Source: Candidatus Thiodiazotropha sp. CDECU1 (GTDB lineage Bacteria; Pseudomonadota; Gammaproteobacteria; Chromatiales; Chromatiaceae). Taken from it: a DNA stretch of 64,000 bases. The position numbers and the translations under genes were made by a program. The stretch covers positions 3,968,001 to 4,032,000 of the forward strand of contig NZ_OY734020.1 in the NCBI RefSeq assembly GCF_963455295.1, written 5' to 3'. Each line of letters opens with the position of its first letter. Within the stretch, counting starts at the first letter, position 1. The notes under the pieces are model-generated. The model was not told the origin of the DNA, did no database searches, and saw nothing but the letters and a program-made list of their open reading frames with translations. This document shows, one piece after another, positions 62,839-64,000 of this stretch.

Positions 62839-64000
62839 TTAAAAGCTATAATCTGCCCGAGTGGTATTCCCATTTGGCGTTGTAACTAAAATCGTCAATG
62901 GACCAATCCCATCGGCTGGAATATTAAACGTAAAAAGATCAGCGCCTACCGCATCGCCTAATCGGGCATTGAAATTAGTATTTGGCACCGTATACGAGTC
63001 ATCAATGTCACCTTCTTCAAGCGAAGCAGTAATGCCTGTATCCGCAGGCATTATCTGTCCATTTTGAGAGCCTACTATTTCGAATGTTACCGAACTACCA
63101 GGTGCCACTGTACCGGAAACTAGTGTGATTGTGGCGAAGCTCTCCGCCATGATAAGGACGACTGATTCACGTACATTAATGTTCTTTTCACTGCTGCAGA
63201 CAGGTGATGTGGTGGGCGTAACACCATAGCAGACGCCAGAATCCTCACCCTCCGCCACTGCCGTTTCCGCCGCGGCCACAGCAGCAGCATCACAGCAGAG
63301 TACGCCATTGTAGCCGAGATCGCTGTCGGCGCCATCATAGACTCCATTGGTGTTGAAATCCACAAACTCCTCGTAGGTGGGATGCTTCTCACCGTCCTCG
63401 TTATCATCCCTGAAGGCCTCGGGTATGTTCGCGTAAGCGGGATCTCCTGCATCCAGGACACCGTTACCGTTGGCGTCGATAAAACTCTCTTCCCCCAACA
63501 TGCTGGCGAGGATCGTAAGACGCCCCGCCATGCCGTCAGGCACGTCATTCTCCTGGGGCCGTGGATTTGCACTCGTCCAGTTGACACTGCACCTGCCGTT
63601 TTCGATCTGGCATTGGGGTTGGATCTGCCCGCCCTCGGTGGTGAAATAGACCGAGGCCCCGTCGGGCACCGGATTATTGAAATGGTCGGCGGCGTGGATC
63701 GTTATCGCATCTTCTACACCATTGTAACCCCAGGTCTCCGGATTGAATATCTCTGCACCTATGGTCATGCTGTTCTGGTCGGAAACACCGGTGGAGATTA
63801 CCAAACCATCCGATTGGGTGGAGATCAGCGGATTGGAGTCCAAGGATGCGGTGACCCGAACCGCTGTGGGGATAGTGCCGGATTTGACATCCGTGCCAAC
63901 CAATCCATTGGTATCGCTGACTGCGGTCTCAGCGCCTGCAGGTATGTTCGCCCCGCCCACATCGGTGCTCAATGAGAAATTGACCCGTTGTTGCGGCACC
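62839..64000 (-). CDS. C-terminal part of a large Ig-like surface protein, 5' end beyond the window
   Basis: The frame is open on the reverse strand from base 64000 to a stop at 62839, 386 residues, with no real start inside the window. It shows repeats of bacterial Ig-like (Big_1/invasin-type) beta-sandwiches (AITIHAADHFNNPVPDGASVYFTTEGGQIQ, PTAVRVTASLDSN) and calcium-binding-like loops rich in Asp and Asn (DANGNGVLDAGD, DFNTNGVYDGAD). The cysteine-containing patch near the middle (CCDAAA, GVCYG, PVCSSE) is unusual in such proteins. Likely a long exported protein for cell contact; the actual role is unknown. Confidence 0.8.
   Translation of the reverse strand, partial: VPQQRVNFSLSTDVGGANIPAGAETAVSDTNGLVGTDVKSGTIPTAVRVTASLDSNPLISTQSDGLVISTGVSDQNSMTIGAEIFNPETWGYNGVEDAITIHAADHFNNPVPDGASVYFTTEGGQIQPQCQIENGRCSVNWTSANPRPQENDVPDGMAGRLTILASMLGEESFIDANGNGVLDAGDPAYANIPEAFRDDNEDGEKHPTYEEFVDFNTNGVYDGADSDLGYNGVLCCDAAAVAAAETAVAEGEDSGVCYGVTPTTSPVCSSEKNINVRESVVLIMAESFATITLVSGTVAPGSSVTFEIVGSQNGQIMPADTGITASLEEGDIDDSYTVPNTNFNARLGDAVGADLFTFNIPADGIGPLTILVTTPNGNTTRADYSF

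Overview
The window reads as a chromosomal segment of a sulfur-oxidising gammaproteobacterium. An affiliation near Chromatiales or Sedimenticolaceae is an inference from gene content, since no rRNA is present. Supporting features are SoxY and SoxZ, a sulfide:quinone oxidoreductase-like flavoprotein with TusA and DsrE partners, a thiocyanate hydrolase locus, a tungsten/molybdenum aldehyde oxidoreductase operon, and gammaproteobacterial housekeeping blocks (gatCAB, mreBCD-mrdAB-mltB-rlpA-dacA-ybeD-lipBA, trxA/rho, mlaFEDB). I see no tRNA, rRNA, CRISPR array, prophage or complete insertion sequence.

Layout. 1-1030: 3'-truncated hydantoinase B-type gene. 1470-2051: Fe superoxide dismutase with a clear terminator. 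2499-7341: a membrane-anchored CadC-like regulator divergent from a periplasmic sulfur cluster (cupin, an ankyrin plus double-thioredoxin fusion, an atypical SoxY, SoxZ). 7891-13522: YiiX-like amidase, pyruvate kinase, alpha/beta hydrolase, SDR, a Moco-carrier-like protein and a GDSL esterase. 13580-17461: aldehyde oxidoreductase operon (ferredoxin, AOR, FAD protein, MoaD-like). 17918-21034: LysR regulator divergent from an SLC13-type permease, with matching palindromes at both promoters. 21681-30448: one long minus-strand run. 30867-34849: CynR-like regulator, then an orphan GlcF, a methyltransferase and a CbiM-like cobalt permease. 35198-37426: secreted metalloprotease. 37489-40808: gatCAB. 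41278-43483: DUF6502/DUF5666 pair. 43708-54247: cell-shape, peptidoglycan and lipoate genes. 54262-59789: aspartoacylase-like enzyme, glutamate-cysteine ligase-like enzyme, MurU-like enzyme, rho, trxA. 60014-62396: Mla lipid transport without mlaC. 62839-64000: fragment of a large Ig-like surface protein.

The most interesting part is the thiocyanate region. scnB, scnA, scnC and a P15K-type activator encode a cobalt thiocyanate hydrolase (SCN- to carbonyl sulfide and ammonia). They are followed by a nitrate/taurine-type ABC importer and then by DsrE, TusA and Sqr-like genes that would handle the sulfur released. A 68-bp promoter module is repeated without gaps (58/68 identical) upstream of scnB and upstream of a CbiM-like cobalt permease 4.4 kb away. 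Each copy carries an ATA-N9-TAT LysR-type palindrome about 31 bp upstream of a shared -35 element, the geometry expected for LysR activation. The CynR-like gene lies between the two operons. This suggests a two-operon regulon joining thiocyanate hydrolysis to cobalt supply, and it draws a methyltransferase and an orphan GlcF into the same regulation.

Other points are the ankyrin-thioredoxin-thioredoxin fusion beside a SoxY that lacks the usual GGCGG tail, an apparent ATT start codon for mreC, precise loss of mlaC, and a 37-nt dispersed repeat whose hairpin is kept by wobble pairs.
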